From NCBI GenBank assembly GCA_900468065.1, contig UBTA01000094.1:22707-86706 (forward strand): 64,000 nucleotides of DNA, in the 5' to 3' direction. The notes beneath the pieces are model-generated. The model had not been told where the DNA came from. It did not search any database and was given only the letters and a program-made list of their open reading frames with translations. Position 1 is the stretch's first letter; each line of letters opens with the position of its first letter. Position numbers and translations under genes: made by a program. Below are positions 46,543-54,934 of the stretch, one piece after another. This DNA comes from Hyphomicrobiales bacterium (GTDB lineage Bacteria; Pseudomonadota; Alphaproteobacteria; Rhizobiales; Rhizobiaceae).

Positions 46543-48597
46543 ATGAAGAATCTCTGGAACGATGCCGACGCGGAGACCATGGTTGCCGCCTATGCCGCAA
46601 AAGGCATCAATCGCGATCTGGCATTGCGCACCTATACGACGCGGCTGCTCGGCGGCGATCCGCGGCTGGTTCTGCATGGCGGGGGCAATACCTCGGTAAA
46701 GACCACCGTCCGCGATCTCGTCGGTGAAGAATGGGATGTTCTCTGCGTCAAGGGCAGCGGTTGGGACATGGGCACCATCGAACCAGCAGGCCTTCCCGCC
46801 GTCAAGATCGCGCCTCTGTTGAAAGCGCGCAAGCTGACCAAGCTGTCCGATGAGGACATGGTGACGCTGCAGCGCGCCAACCTGATTGATCCGGCCTCGC
46901 CCAACCCCTCCGTCGAGGCGCTGCTGCATGCCTTCATTCCGCACAAGTTCGTCGATCATACCCATTCGACCGGCGTTCTGGCGATTGCCGACCTTGAGGG
47001 CAGCATGGAGGTCAGCGCCAAGGTGTTTGGGCCGAAGATGGGCCTGGTGCCCTATGTGATGCCCGGCTTCGATCTTGCCAAACTGGCCTCCGAAGTCTTC
47101 GACAGGGAGCCGACGGTGGATGGCCTGATCCTCGACAAGCACGGCATCTTCACCTTCGGCGCGACCGCCAGGCAAGCCTATGACCGGATGATCCACTATG
47201 TGACGCTGGCCGAAGATTACGTGGCGAATAACGGCCGCAACCCTTTCACACCGGCCACCCTGCCCGCAAATCTCGCCAAGCCAAACGATATCGCGACCAT
47301 GCTGCGCGGCGCGGTTGCGGTCTCAAAGGGCGAGGGCCGCTACGATCGCATGATCGCCGAGTTCCGCACCTCGCCGGCAATCCTCGATTTCGTCAACGCT
47401 ATGCAAGTCGACGACATGGCTTCACGCGGTGTATCGACGCCGGATCTGTCGCTCCGCATCAAGACCGGACCGATGGTCCTGCCGGCGCCCGATGCGAACA
47501 ATCTGGATGGATACAAGGCCGTCATCGCCGAACGCGTCGCCAAGTTTGTGGAAAACTATACCACCTACTTCACGCAGAATAACGCACGTGACGACGTCAA
47601 GCGCGTCATGCTGGACCCGATGCCGCGTTTGACGCTGGTACCGGGGCTGGGCATGTTCGGCCATGGCCTTACTCTGAAGGATGCCAGAATCGCTGCCGAC
47701 GTCGGAGAAATGTGGATCGAGGCGGCTCGCGACGCCGAATCCATCGGCCGGTTCCAGCCGGTCAGCAAGCCTGACCTGTTCGATCTCGAATACTGGTCGC
47801 TGGAGCAGGCAAAGCTCGCCGGTGCAAAGGCCAAACCGTTCACCGGTCAGGTCGCGGTCGTCACCGGCGGCGCCGGTGCGATCGGTGCGGCCACCGCCAG
47901 AGCTTTTGCCCGTGACGGCGCGCATGTGGTTGTGCTTGATCTTGACGGCGACAGGGCTGTGGCGGTTGCGAAATCGATCGGCAACCAGTCCGTCGGTATT
48001 GCCTGCGACGTCACTAACCCTGCGTCCGTGCGCGCAGCGTTCGATGCCGCCGTCACCACCTACGGCGGCGTCGATATCGTCGTCTCCAATGCCGGCGCCG
48101 CTTGGGAAAGCCCGATTGCCACCATGAACGACGCCTTGCTGCGCAGGAGCTTCGAGCTCAACTTCTTCTCGCATCAGAGCGTAGCGCAGAACGCGGTCCG
48201 GATCATGAAGGAGCAAGCGACCGGTGGCGTGCTGCTGTTCAATGCCAGCAAGCAGGCGGTCAATCCCGGCGCCAATTTCGGCGCCTATGGTCTGCCCAAG
48301 GCAGCGGCACTGTTCCTGTCGCGCCAATATGCCCTGGAACACGGCAAGGACGGTATCCGCTCGAACGCTGTCAATGCCGATCGTATCCGCTCGGGCCTGC
48401 TCAACGACGAGATGATCGCCAATAGGTCGGCGGCGCGTGGTCTGTCGGTCAAGGACTACATGGGCGGCAACTTGCTGGGTCTTGAGGTGACCGCCGATGA
48501 CGTTGCTCAGGCCTTCGTGCATCAGGCTTTGGCCGAGCGCACCACTGCCGACGTGACCACCGTTGATGGTGGAAACATCGCTGCGGCGATGCGATAA
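46543..48597 (+). CDS. Bifunctional class II aldolase / short-chain dehydrogenase, RhaD-like (copy 2)
   Basis: A 684-residue fusion, the second of its kind here. The aldolase domain (about 1-400) has VDHTHSTGV and DKHGIFTFG metal segments. The SDR domain has TGGAGAIGAA and YGLPK (copy 1 has YGTSK). GGGAGG precedes the start. The N-terminal block RTYTTRLLGGDPRLVLHGGGNTSVKT is shared with copy 1, but many active-site neighbours differ, so the substrates may differ. No kinase or transporter is adjacent to this copy. Confidence 0.9.
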   Translation: MKNLWNDADAETMVAAYAAKGINRDLALRTYTTRLLGGDPRLVLHGGGNTSVKTTVRDLVGEEWDVLCVKGSGWDMGTIEPAGLPAVKIAPLLKARKLTKLSDEDMVTLQRANLIDPASPNPSVEALLHAFIPHKFVDHTHSTGVLAIADLEGSMEVSAKVFGPKMGLVPYVMPGFDLAKLASEVFDREPTVDGLILDKHGIFTFGATARQAYDRMIHYVTLAEDYVANNGRNPFTPATLPANLAKPNDIATMLRGAVAVSKGEGRYDRMIAEFRTSPAILDFVNAMQVDDMASRGVSTPDLSLRIKTGPMVLPAPDANNLDGYKAVIAERVAKFVENYTTYFTQNNARDDVKRVMLDPMPRLTLVPGLGMFGHGLTLKDARIAADVGEMWIEAARDAESIGRFQPVSKPDLFDLEYWSLEQAKLAGAKAKPFTGQVAVVTGGAGAIGAATARAFARDGAHVVVLDLDGDRAVAVAKSIGNQSVGIACDVTNPASVRAAFDAAVTTYGGVDIVVSNAGAAWESPIATMNDALLRRSFELNFFSHQSVAQNAVRIMKEQATGGVLLFNASKQAVNPGANFGAYGLPKAAALFLSRQYALEHGKDGIRSNAVNADRIRSGLLNDEMIANRSAARGLSVKDYMGGNLLGLEVTADDVAQAFVHQALAERTTADVTTVDGGNIAAAMR

Positions 48598-48624
48598 GCT
48601 CTTAAAGAGGCGTCAGCACTCTGG

Positions 48625-48658
48625 AAGCCGCCTGCAGCCACCCGCTGCGAGCGGCTTT
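48625..48658 (+). terminator. Hairpin terminator after RhaD-like copy 2
   Basis: Stem AAGCCGC (48625-48631) and GCGGCTT (48651-48657), followed by a short T-run. It lies 28 bases after the stop codon. Confidence 0.6.
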
Positions 48659-48728
48659 TATCTTCCGGTTTAAGAATGGAAGGTCAAACCGTCCGATCCT
48701 TTAAGGCCCGTACCAAAACTGTTGTTTT

Positions 48729-48849
48729 GCATTTAATCGTAAGATTTGAGTCCCAACAATTTTACAAGATAGCCCAGCATTTAATTTGAGACTCGGCATC
48801 TAATTTGAGATTCTGGCTTCGTTTTTTGGCAGTTAAAGTGAGATTCGCC
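48729..48849. repeat. Four degenerate ~20-bp direct repeats, IS21-like element end
   Basis: Copies at 48729-48752, 48777-48796, 48796-48816 and 48829-48849 share the core GCA(T)TTAATTTGAGATTC. The two middle copies read GCATTTAATTTGAGACTCGG and GCATCTAATTTGAGATTCTGG. Multiple short repeats of this kind are the transposase-binding ends of IS21-family elements. No istA/istB gene is present, so this would be a solitary remnant. The rest of 48850-48967 holds nothing clear. Confidence 0.45.
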
Positions 48850-49097
48850 GCCGGAGAAAGGATGGCTGGCTACGGCCAAGCTTCCATCCAAAAATGCCTT
48901 ATATTACAGATTGTTATTGCAGATCCGGAAGACATCAGCCGCGGAAATTCGCACCGAATATGTCAAATTAGGTGCCATGGTAATCCCCCCGTTTTTAACG
49001 GGGCTCGTCAGTAGAATTCACGCGGCCATTTTCAGTTTCTGTGTGGGCGTTATGCCGCCGATGCCCATATTGGGCCGTTCGTTGTTGTACGTCCATA

Positions 49098-49617
49098 TGT
49101 GGACGGCTCCCACTTGCAAGCATTTTTACAGATATCTTGATCGGATCGCTTGCCTCCATATGTGCGGCCTTTCTATGTGGTCGCACATGACCACTGGCCA
49201 AGATGATTTCCGCAACGTGTGTTCCTAACATAGCCTCGGCCTTTGAGGGCCATTGGACGTAACGGAGTTTGACACGTATTGGATCGTCCGATCGCATCAT
49301 CTGCTCTTCTGTTGCAAGTTCACAGCATCAGCTCAACACGGTAGCGACTTAATCGGGCCCAGTGATGCGAACCACCGTATGCTTCCACCGCAACAGTTGT
49401 TGGCGGTGTCTTCTCGAAGAACTTCAGCATTTCCTTGCGCGAGAGCTTCCTGCGCAGGATTGGTTGCTCAATTGCGTTCACGCCATGCAGCTGGAAAATG
49501 CTCTTTGACGTATCCATGCCAATTCGAATAATCTGTTCCACGGGCGGTCTCCTTCGATTGAGATTTCAACGAACTCATTTTGGCACATTCGATGCCGCTG
49601 GGAGCCGTCCACTTCAA
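49098..49617 (-). mobile_element. 520-bp deleted IS110-family derivative nested in the IS3 transposase gene
   Basis: Removing this segment exactly restores the transposase reading ...TQWL-WTYNNE.... Its ends carry the inverted repeat GTGGACGGCTCCCA (49099-49112 and complement at 49599-49612). CATA occurs on both sides (49094-49097 and 49618-49621), which may be a 4-base duplication. It holds only the start of an IS110-type transposase and about 220 bases of other sequence, so it looks like an internally deleted, non-autonomous copy. Confidence 0.65.
49320..49541 (-). pseudogene. IS110-family transposase, N-terminal fragment
   Basis: A 73-residue fragment beginning MEQIIRIGMDTSKSIFQLHG, the standard DEDD-domain start of IS110-family transposases (first catalytic Asp in GMDTSK). 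TVAVEAYGGSHHWAR, holding the Glu, follows. The normal protein is about 340 residues. The reading ends here by a frameshift or deletion, so no active transposase is made. Confidence 0.75.
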
Positions 49618-50429
49618 CATAGCCACTGTGTGGCGAATTCCTGTGCCTCCTCGATGCTTTCAATGATGTATTGGTCGAGCCATTCATGTCGGACGGTGCG
49701 GTTGTAGCGCTCGACATAGGCATTCTGTTGCGGCTTTCCGGGCTGGATGTGGCTCAAGGCAATTCCTTGCGTTTCGGCCCATCCAATCAATTTGCCACTG
49801 ACATATTCAGGTCCATTATCCACACGAATGGCGAACGGTTAGCCGCGCCACTCGATGATCTGGTTCAGGCTGCGGATAACGCGTTCAGCAGGCAGCGAAA
49901 AATCCACCTCGATGCCCAACCCCTCCCTGTTGAAGTCGTCCAAGACATTCAGAAGCCGGAATTGCCTACCGTCCTCCAAACGATCCGCCATGAAATCCAT
50001 GGACCAAACCAGGTTCGGAGCTTCCGGCACGGTCAACGCATCGGGCTTGTCTCGCTTCAAACGCTTGCGTGGCTTGATCCTGAGGTTCAATTCCAGCTCG
50101 CGGTAGATGCGGTACACGCGCTTGTGGTTCCAGCGATGTCCCCGGACATTGCGCAGGTAAAGAAAGCACAGCCCGAAGCCCCAGGTCTTCTTCGCCCTCG
50201 TCAGCCCGATCAGGAGATCGGCAATCTCAGCGCAAACGCAGTTTGTCGCCGTGCTCGTTCTCGTCGTTCAGCTTTGCGCTGTAACGATAACAGGTCTCGC
50301 TGACATCGAAGGTACGGCAGGCCAACGCAATGCTGACCCCACATAGCGCCACTGCTTTCCCAGCCATCCCTTGGCCGACAGGCAAATGCTCGCATTTGCC
50401 GTAAGGCTCCCGGCGTGTAGATGGCCGCG

Positions 50430-50693
50430 TCATTTTTTTCCAAGAGCCTCCTTCAGAAGCTCGGCCTGCATGCTCATCTCGGCGTACATCTTCTTTAGCC
50501 GACGGTTCTCATCCTCCAGAGCCTTCATCTGGCTGATCATCGACGCGTCCATGCCGCCGTATTTGAATCGCCATTTGTAAAAGGACGCCGTGCTCATTCC
50601 ATGTTCCCGGCAAAGCTCGGGTACAGGAACACCGCCTTCCGCCTGGCGAAGGATGGCAAGGATTTGTGGCTCGCTAAATCTGCTCGTCTTCAT
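50430..50693 (-). CDS. IS3-family orfA (transposase helix-turn-helix protein)
   Basis: An 87-residue protein from MKTSRFSEPQILAIL with GAGGAG upstream. It has a helix-turn-helix (VPELCREHGMSTASFYKW) and a C-terminal leucine-zipper helix (MKALEDENRRLKKMYAEM), typical of IS3 OrfA. Its end overlaps the orfB frame, where programmed -1 frameshifting would normally make OrfAB. It is intact itself but has no working partner here. Confidence 0.85.
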   Translation of the reverse strand: MKTSRFSEPQILAILRQAEGGVPVPELCREHGMSTASFYKWRFKYGGMDASMISQMKALEDENRRLKKMYAEMSMQAELLKEALGKK

Positions 50694-50759
50694 CAAAATC
50701 TCCTCGTTCATTAAACCCGAGAAAATTCTACTTTTGAGGGGGATTACCGTTGGTCCTAA

Positions 50760-51790
50760 GCAGGCTACGAAGCCGCTGGACGAGTGGCGATTGCTCGCCC
50801 AGTGTATCAATCATAGAAATGTACGTAGCCAATGTTTTCAATCCTTCGGCTGGGATAAGGAGACCGTCTACGTCTGGTGCTGAGGACGCCTCTTTGATGT
50901 CGTTGAGTGATCTTACCCATTCTCTTAACAATAACTCTTGAAATGGTTCGTCCCTGGTATCGCCAGACAGCGTGAGCGCAGCATGAAGAGCTTTTCTGGC
51001 CTTTGATCAACCCACCGATCAAAAAACTGGTACCGATACCTGTCCAGGGCCTTGTGGTTTGAACCGAGCGTCGGTGGTCACCGTCGTGATCATACCGGGA
51101 CTCGCTTTCAGCTGATCTGCTATTTCGCTATGAAACAGTCGAAGCTCCGCCAATGTTGACTGGCCACCACTGCGAAAATTCTTGTGCCCCGTCGAAACCG
51201 ATGACATCAACCGAGTATACGTCACGCGACGTCTCACGCTTGCGAACCTGCATCATGGTGAAAGATAGAAACGCCTCTTCTTCACCGTTTCGGTCGAAAT
51301 CTCGAAGCGGATCAACGCGCACAGCGAGCGCTCGAGAAGACGGGTCTCTACTTAGAAGCCGCACGATCCTATCAATCTGGTTGAGTTTTCCACCAAACAG
51401 CCTGAGGCGCGATCCATGAGGATACGGAAAGTCGTTATCCCGGCTGGAACGTTCAAGTTGCCACCATTTTACGAGATCTTCGAGCCAATTTTGCATCTCC
51501 TCCTCGGACACACTGTTCGACCGAGGATAGTCGGACGGTAGTTTCAACGAGCCCTTTCCTGCGTCCGTCGTGTCATAATGGACGATCAGGGTTTCGCCAA
51601 CGTGGGCTCTCGCCTTTCTCGCAGCTAGCGCGTACAGCTCGTCATTTGATCCCTGGACCAGGACCGGGGCTGGCGGGCTGAGCAGCAGACGGCGGGCCGC
51701 GGCATATTCGTCCCGTGTCTTTCCGCCCAGGCGAGGCATTCCAGTCGATTGGAGTGAAGATTATGCCGTCGTTGGCGGCGAGCGCACGAA
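50760..51790 (-). pseudogene. Degraded gene, thymidylate-synthase-like features, cut by the IS3 element
   Basis: A protein can be followed across several frames. GIIFTPIDWN (about 51740-51770) runs into the long frame 51128-51739 (DEYAAARRLLLS, YPHGSRLRLFGGKLNQIDRIVRLLSRDPSSRALAV), then LRLFHSEIADQLK and a last piece LREWVRSLNDIKEAS ending at the insertion sequence. The LNQIDRIVRLLSRDPSSRA segment recalls the N-terminal helix region of thymidylate synthase folds, but no catalytic Cys was found. At least three frameshifts or stops exist. The function call is weak. Confidence 0.45.
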
Positions 51791-52420
51791 GCTACAGGCC
51801 GCTCACATCAAGCTGTCGCACAGCCCGCGCCTTTCTGGTCAGGGCATATCTGCTCCAGACGCGTGAGATGCTCTTCGATGCCACTGGCACGGCGTCGCGA
51901 TCAAAACGGCTTGATCAACGTCGGTCGGCGGTGCGTCGGCGGTGCGTCGGCGGCGACGATCCTGATCCTCGGCTCTGGTCGGCGCAGAAGGGACCTGAGG
52001 CCAAGCCGATCCGGCGGTTTCCTGAAACCGTTCGGTCGCGGGTAGCGCCGTCGCTGCCATTGCTGCAAGTGGTCCGCGCTGCTACCGGCCGTCAGATGCG
52101 CAGGAACCCGGATGGCGGCGGCATCATCAAATCGGCCGTAGCTGTCGTTGGTTGATAAAGGCCGCGCGATCTACCACTCCTCTTGTTTCGCCCCTGTCTT
52201 CGCTCATTGCGGAGCAACCATGGGCAAAGAACGGGGATTTGCGGCTACGCGTCTGCTCAATTTCCGTGCTCTGACCGCTATGTCCCTAGATAGAAGTGCT
52301 CCGATACAATCTCCGCCATACAGAACACACCCGATATTGCGTGCCAACACATCGAAACAGGAGGACGTTATAGTTGGGGAGATACTGCACATTCTGGCTC
52401 TACAAACGGGAGGGAATTCA
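51791..52420. other. Non-coding/degenerate stretch before the sulfatase
   Basis: No gene could be supported. A short tandem GTCGGCGGTGC is repeated two to three times around 51923-51955. Readings on both strands here are low-complexity. The right end supplies the sulfatase promoter and ribosome site (GGGAGGG). Confidence 0.4.
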
Positions 52421-54055
52421 ATGACAAGTAATTCGCACCTGCGCCGGCGGGATATTCTATTCGCAGGCGGATCGTTGATCGCCATGTCCGCAATGGGCAC
52501 CGTCGCCAATGTCGCAACCGGCACGAGCGCAAATGCCCAGGCCGCGAGCCTAAAACCCAACATCCTCGTCATCTTTGGTGACGATATCGGCTGGTGGAAT
52601 ACAAGCGCCTACAACCACGGCCAGATGGGATATCAGACGCCCAACATCGACCGGATTGCCGAGGAAGGCGCGATTTTCACCGACCTCTACGCCCAGCAAT
52701 CCTGCACCGCCGGGCGCGCCGCTTTCATTACCGGACAAAGCTGCTTCCGCACCGGTCTACTCAAAGTTGGTCTGCCGGGCGCAAAGGAGGGTCTGTCAGA
52801 CAAGGATCCAACGCTCGCCGAATTGCTCAAGCCGCAGGGTTACGCCACCGGCCAGTTTGGCAAGAACCATCTGGGCGATCGCAATGAATTTCTGCCGACC
52901 GTTCACGGGTTTGATGAATTCTTCGGCAACCTCTATCATCTTAACGCCGAGGAGGAGCCGGAGAACCCCGATTATCCGAAGGACCCTCAATTTCGCGCCA
53001 AGTTCGGCCCGCGCGGCGTGCTCAAATGCGTAGCGACCGACACAGACGACCCAACGGAGGATCCGCGCTTCGGCAGGGTGGGCAAACAGATAATAGAGGA
53101 CACCGGTCCGCTCGACAAAAGGCGCATGGAAACGGTGGACGAGGAATTCCTGGGCGCCGCGATGAGTTTCATCGATCGGAACCAGAAGGCCGAAAAGCCG
53201 TTCTTCTGCTGGTTCAATGCAACGCGCATGCACATTTATACGCATTTGAAACCAGAGTCGAAAGGTAAGACCGGTTTGGGCCTTGCGGCCGACGGGATGA
53301 CGGAATTCGACGGCATGGTCGGTCAGCTTCTCAAGCAGCTGGACGATCTCGGCATCGCCGAAAACACCATCGTGCTGTGGACCACGGACAACGGCGCAGA
53401 GGTCTTCTCCTGGCCCGACGGCGGCACTACGCCGTTTCACGGCGAGAAGAATACCAACTGGGAAGGCGGCTACCGGGTTCCAGGTGTCATGCGCTGGCCG
53501 GGCGTGATCAAACCCGGCACGAAAATCAATGACATAGTATCCCATGAGGACTGGGTACCGACATTGGTGGCAGCCGCAGGTGAACCAAACGTCAAGGAGA
53601 AGCTACTAGCGGGTTATGAGGCGGCTGGAAAAACATTCAAGGTCCATCTCGATGGCTATAATCAGCGGGAACTACTTGCCGGCAATGGGCCGAGCGCGCG
53701 CAAGGAATATTTCTACTGGACTGACGACGGAAACCTCGCGGGGCTGCGCTATGACCGCTGGAAGCTTGTATTCATGGAACAGCGTGCCGAAGGTCTCGAC
53801 GTCTGGCAGGATCCATTGATCACGCTGCGCTTCCCCAAGCTCATCGACCTGCGTGCGGACCCATTCGAAATCGCGCAGCATGCCGCCGGCGACTACGCTA
53901 GATGGCGGGTTGAGCATGCGTTTGCGCTCGTACCGGCGCAGGCCTTCGTCGCTCGGCACTTGCAAACCTACGTCGATTTCCCACCGCGACAAAAGCCTGG
54001 CAGCTTCTCACTCAATGACGTGCTGTCAAAACTGCAGGAGGGCGGAAAGCAATGA
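52421..54055 (+). CDS. Tat-exported sulfatase (arylsulfatase type)
   Basis: A 544-residue enzyme starting at MTSNSHLRRRDILFAGG, with GGGAGGG upstream. The N-terminus is a twin-arginine signal (RRRDILFAGGSLIAM...ANAQA). The sulfatase fold is clear: metal Asp pair in IFGDDIGWW, the formylglycine motif CTAGRAAFITG, DNGAEVFSWPDGG and HGEKNTNWEGGYRVPG. It hydrolyses a sulfate ester in the periplasm, giving sulfate or access to the organic part. No anaerobic sulfatase maturase is adjacent. It stands alone between degraded regions. Confidence 0.92.
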   Translation: MTSNSHLRRRDILFAGGSLIAMSAMGTVANVATGTSANAQAASLKPNILVIFGDDIGWWNTSAYNHGQMGYQTPNIDRIAEEGAIFTDLYAQQSCTAGRAAFITGQSCFRTGLLKVGLPGAKEGLSDKDPTLAELLKPQGYATGQFGKNHLGDRNEFLPTVHGFDEFFGNLYHLNAEEEPENPDYPKDPQFRAKFGPRGVLKCVATDTDDPTEDPRFGRVGKQIIEDTGPLDKRRMETVDEEFLGAAMSFIDRNQKAEKPFFCWFNATRMHIYTHLKPESKGKTGLGLAADGMTEFDGMVGQLLKQLDDLGIAENTIVLWTTDNGAEVFSWPDGGTTPFHGEKNTNWEGGYRVPGVMRWPGVIKPGTKINDIVSHEDWVPTLVAAAGEPNVKEKLLAGYEAAGKTFKVHLDGYNQRELLAGNGPSARKEYFYWTDDGNLAGLRYDRWKLVFMEQRAEGLDVWQDPLITLRFPKLIDLRADPFEIAQHAAGDYARWRVEHAFALVPAQAFVARHLQTYVDFPPRQKPGSFSLNDVLSKLQEGGKQ

Positions 54056-54469
54056 GCAAGCTCTGACCTAATTCGATGGTCGCGCTATGGAAGGGCCTGC
54101 ACGACGACCAATGCAGATGAGGGTGCAGGCTCCGGAAATAGTGCTCGAATATTGCAACGGCCCACATCAAGACCGATCGGTAAATATCGAAAAAGTAAAG
54201 CGGTCGCTTCTCGAGCCTATTGACGTTTATGGAAAAGGATAAGGTCATGACCTATTCCGTTCGCGCGTAAAGAGTGCCTGTGGAAAAGTGATGGCATCGC
54301 GTTGATATCCCGCTCAAAAATGGCAAGGTCGAACGACGCCAGAACTTCTGTTAGAAACCCGACTGCCAGAACCACGCCGGGCCAAAGACGTTAGGGCTTG
54401 GCGGGCAGCCAGCGGCGACTGAGGCGCTCAGCGCGTCGGCACTGCTTTGCCCTGCCCGTCATTTTCCCA

Positions 54470-54830
54470 TCCCCGGGACGTCATCAACGCTACAGATCTG
54501 TCGGTGGAAGAGAAACGCGCCGTTCTCGCGTCCTGGGCATCCGACGCGTCCTGGCAACGGCCATTCGTCCTGAAAACCACAAGCGCGGCCATGTAGCGTT
54601 GGCTCTGGTGATGGTCGCTGGCGTCACTCTTCTCGACATTATCGCCACGGGCACAACCACCGCCCGCCACACACTGGTGACTGATGAGAACCGTCGTGGC
54701 CGGGAGAGAGGTCTCCAGAACGCTATGCCGGTCAGCGCAGCCAGTGGGAAACGCTCCTCCGCCGCGTAGGGCCGGCGCTGGGCTGCAGCATGGATGAGAT
54801 CGACTGCCGGCGCCACCGAAGAAAAGTCGC
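54470..54830 (+). pseudogene. Remnants of small rhizobial hypothetical genes
   Basis: Short recognisable segments occur in shifting frames: INATDLSVEEKRAVLASWASDA (about 54485-54550, similar to small alphaproteobacterial proteins with that helix), then KRGHVALALVMVAGVTLLDIIATG (about 54580-54660). Neither continues to a proper start and stop. They look like decayed remnants of a gene block that is intact elsewhere in rhizobia. The rest of 54056-54934 shows nothing else. Confidence 0.35.
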
Positions 54831-54934
54831 TACCTTCAAATGAGGAAGCGCCGCAATCAGCTCACCGCGGAACGTGCCGTTGATTTTACGAACCTAAGAA
54901 CTATCTCCAACGACGCGCAACTGCAGGAAATCCG

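Larger units (their letters stand above)
49018..50433 (-). pseudogene. IS3-family transposase orfB (DDE integrase), interrupted
   Basis: The reading pieces together as ...[12 protein letters not shown], then after a frameshift near 50225 [33 protein letters not shown] (first catalytic Asp), an in-frame TAA at about 49839, IRVDNGPEYVSGKL (second Asp) and the ERYNRTVRHEWLD block with the Glu region. The last part is displaced by a nested insert; the tail WTYNNERPNMGIGGITPTQKL resumes at about 49097 and ends at 49018. Confidence 0.8.
48968..50759 (-). mobile_element. IS3-family insertion sequence, inactivated, carrying a nested element
   Basis: The element contains an IS3-type orfA and a broken orfB on the minus strand. 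Terminal inverted repeats are visible: left TTAGGTGCCATGGTAATCCCCC (48968-48989) against the complement of the right end at 50738-50759, 18 of 22 bases matching. No clear target duplication was seen. Its insertion truncates the gene fragment that continues to the right. It is dead because of a frameshift, a stop codon and the nested insertion. Confidence 0.75.

Noticed and set aside
48995..49300. A 101-codon minus-strand frame across the left end of the IS3 element and the nested insert
   Set aside because: It crosses the join between two elements and changes character midway, so it is an accidental fusion.
51923..51955. Tandem GTCGGCGGTGC copies that looked like a microsatellite or repeat array
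   Set aside because: Only two to three short copies within a degraded GC-rich stretch, and no spacer pattern of a CRISPR.
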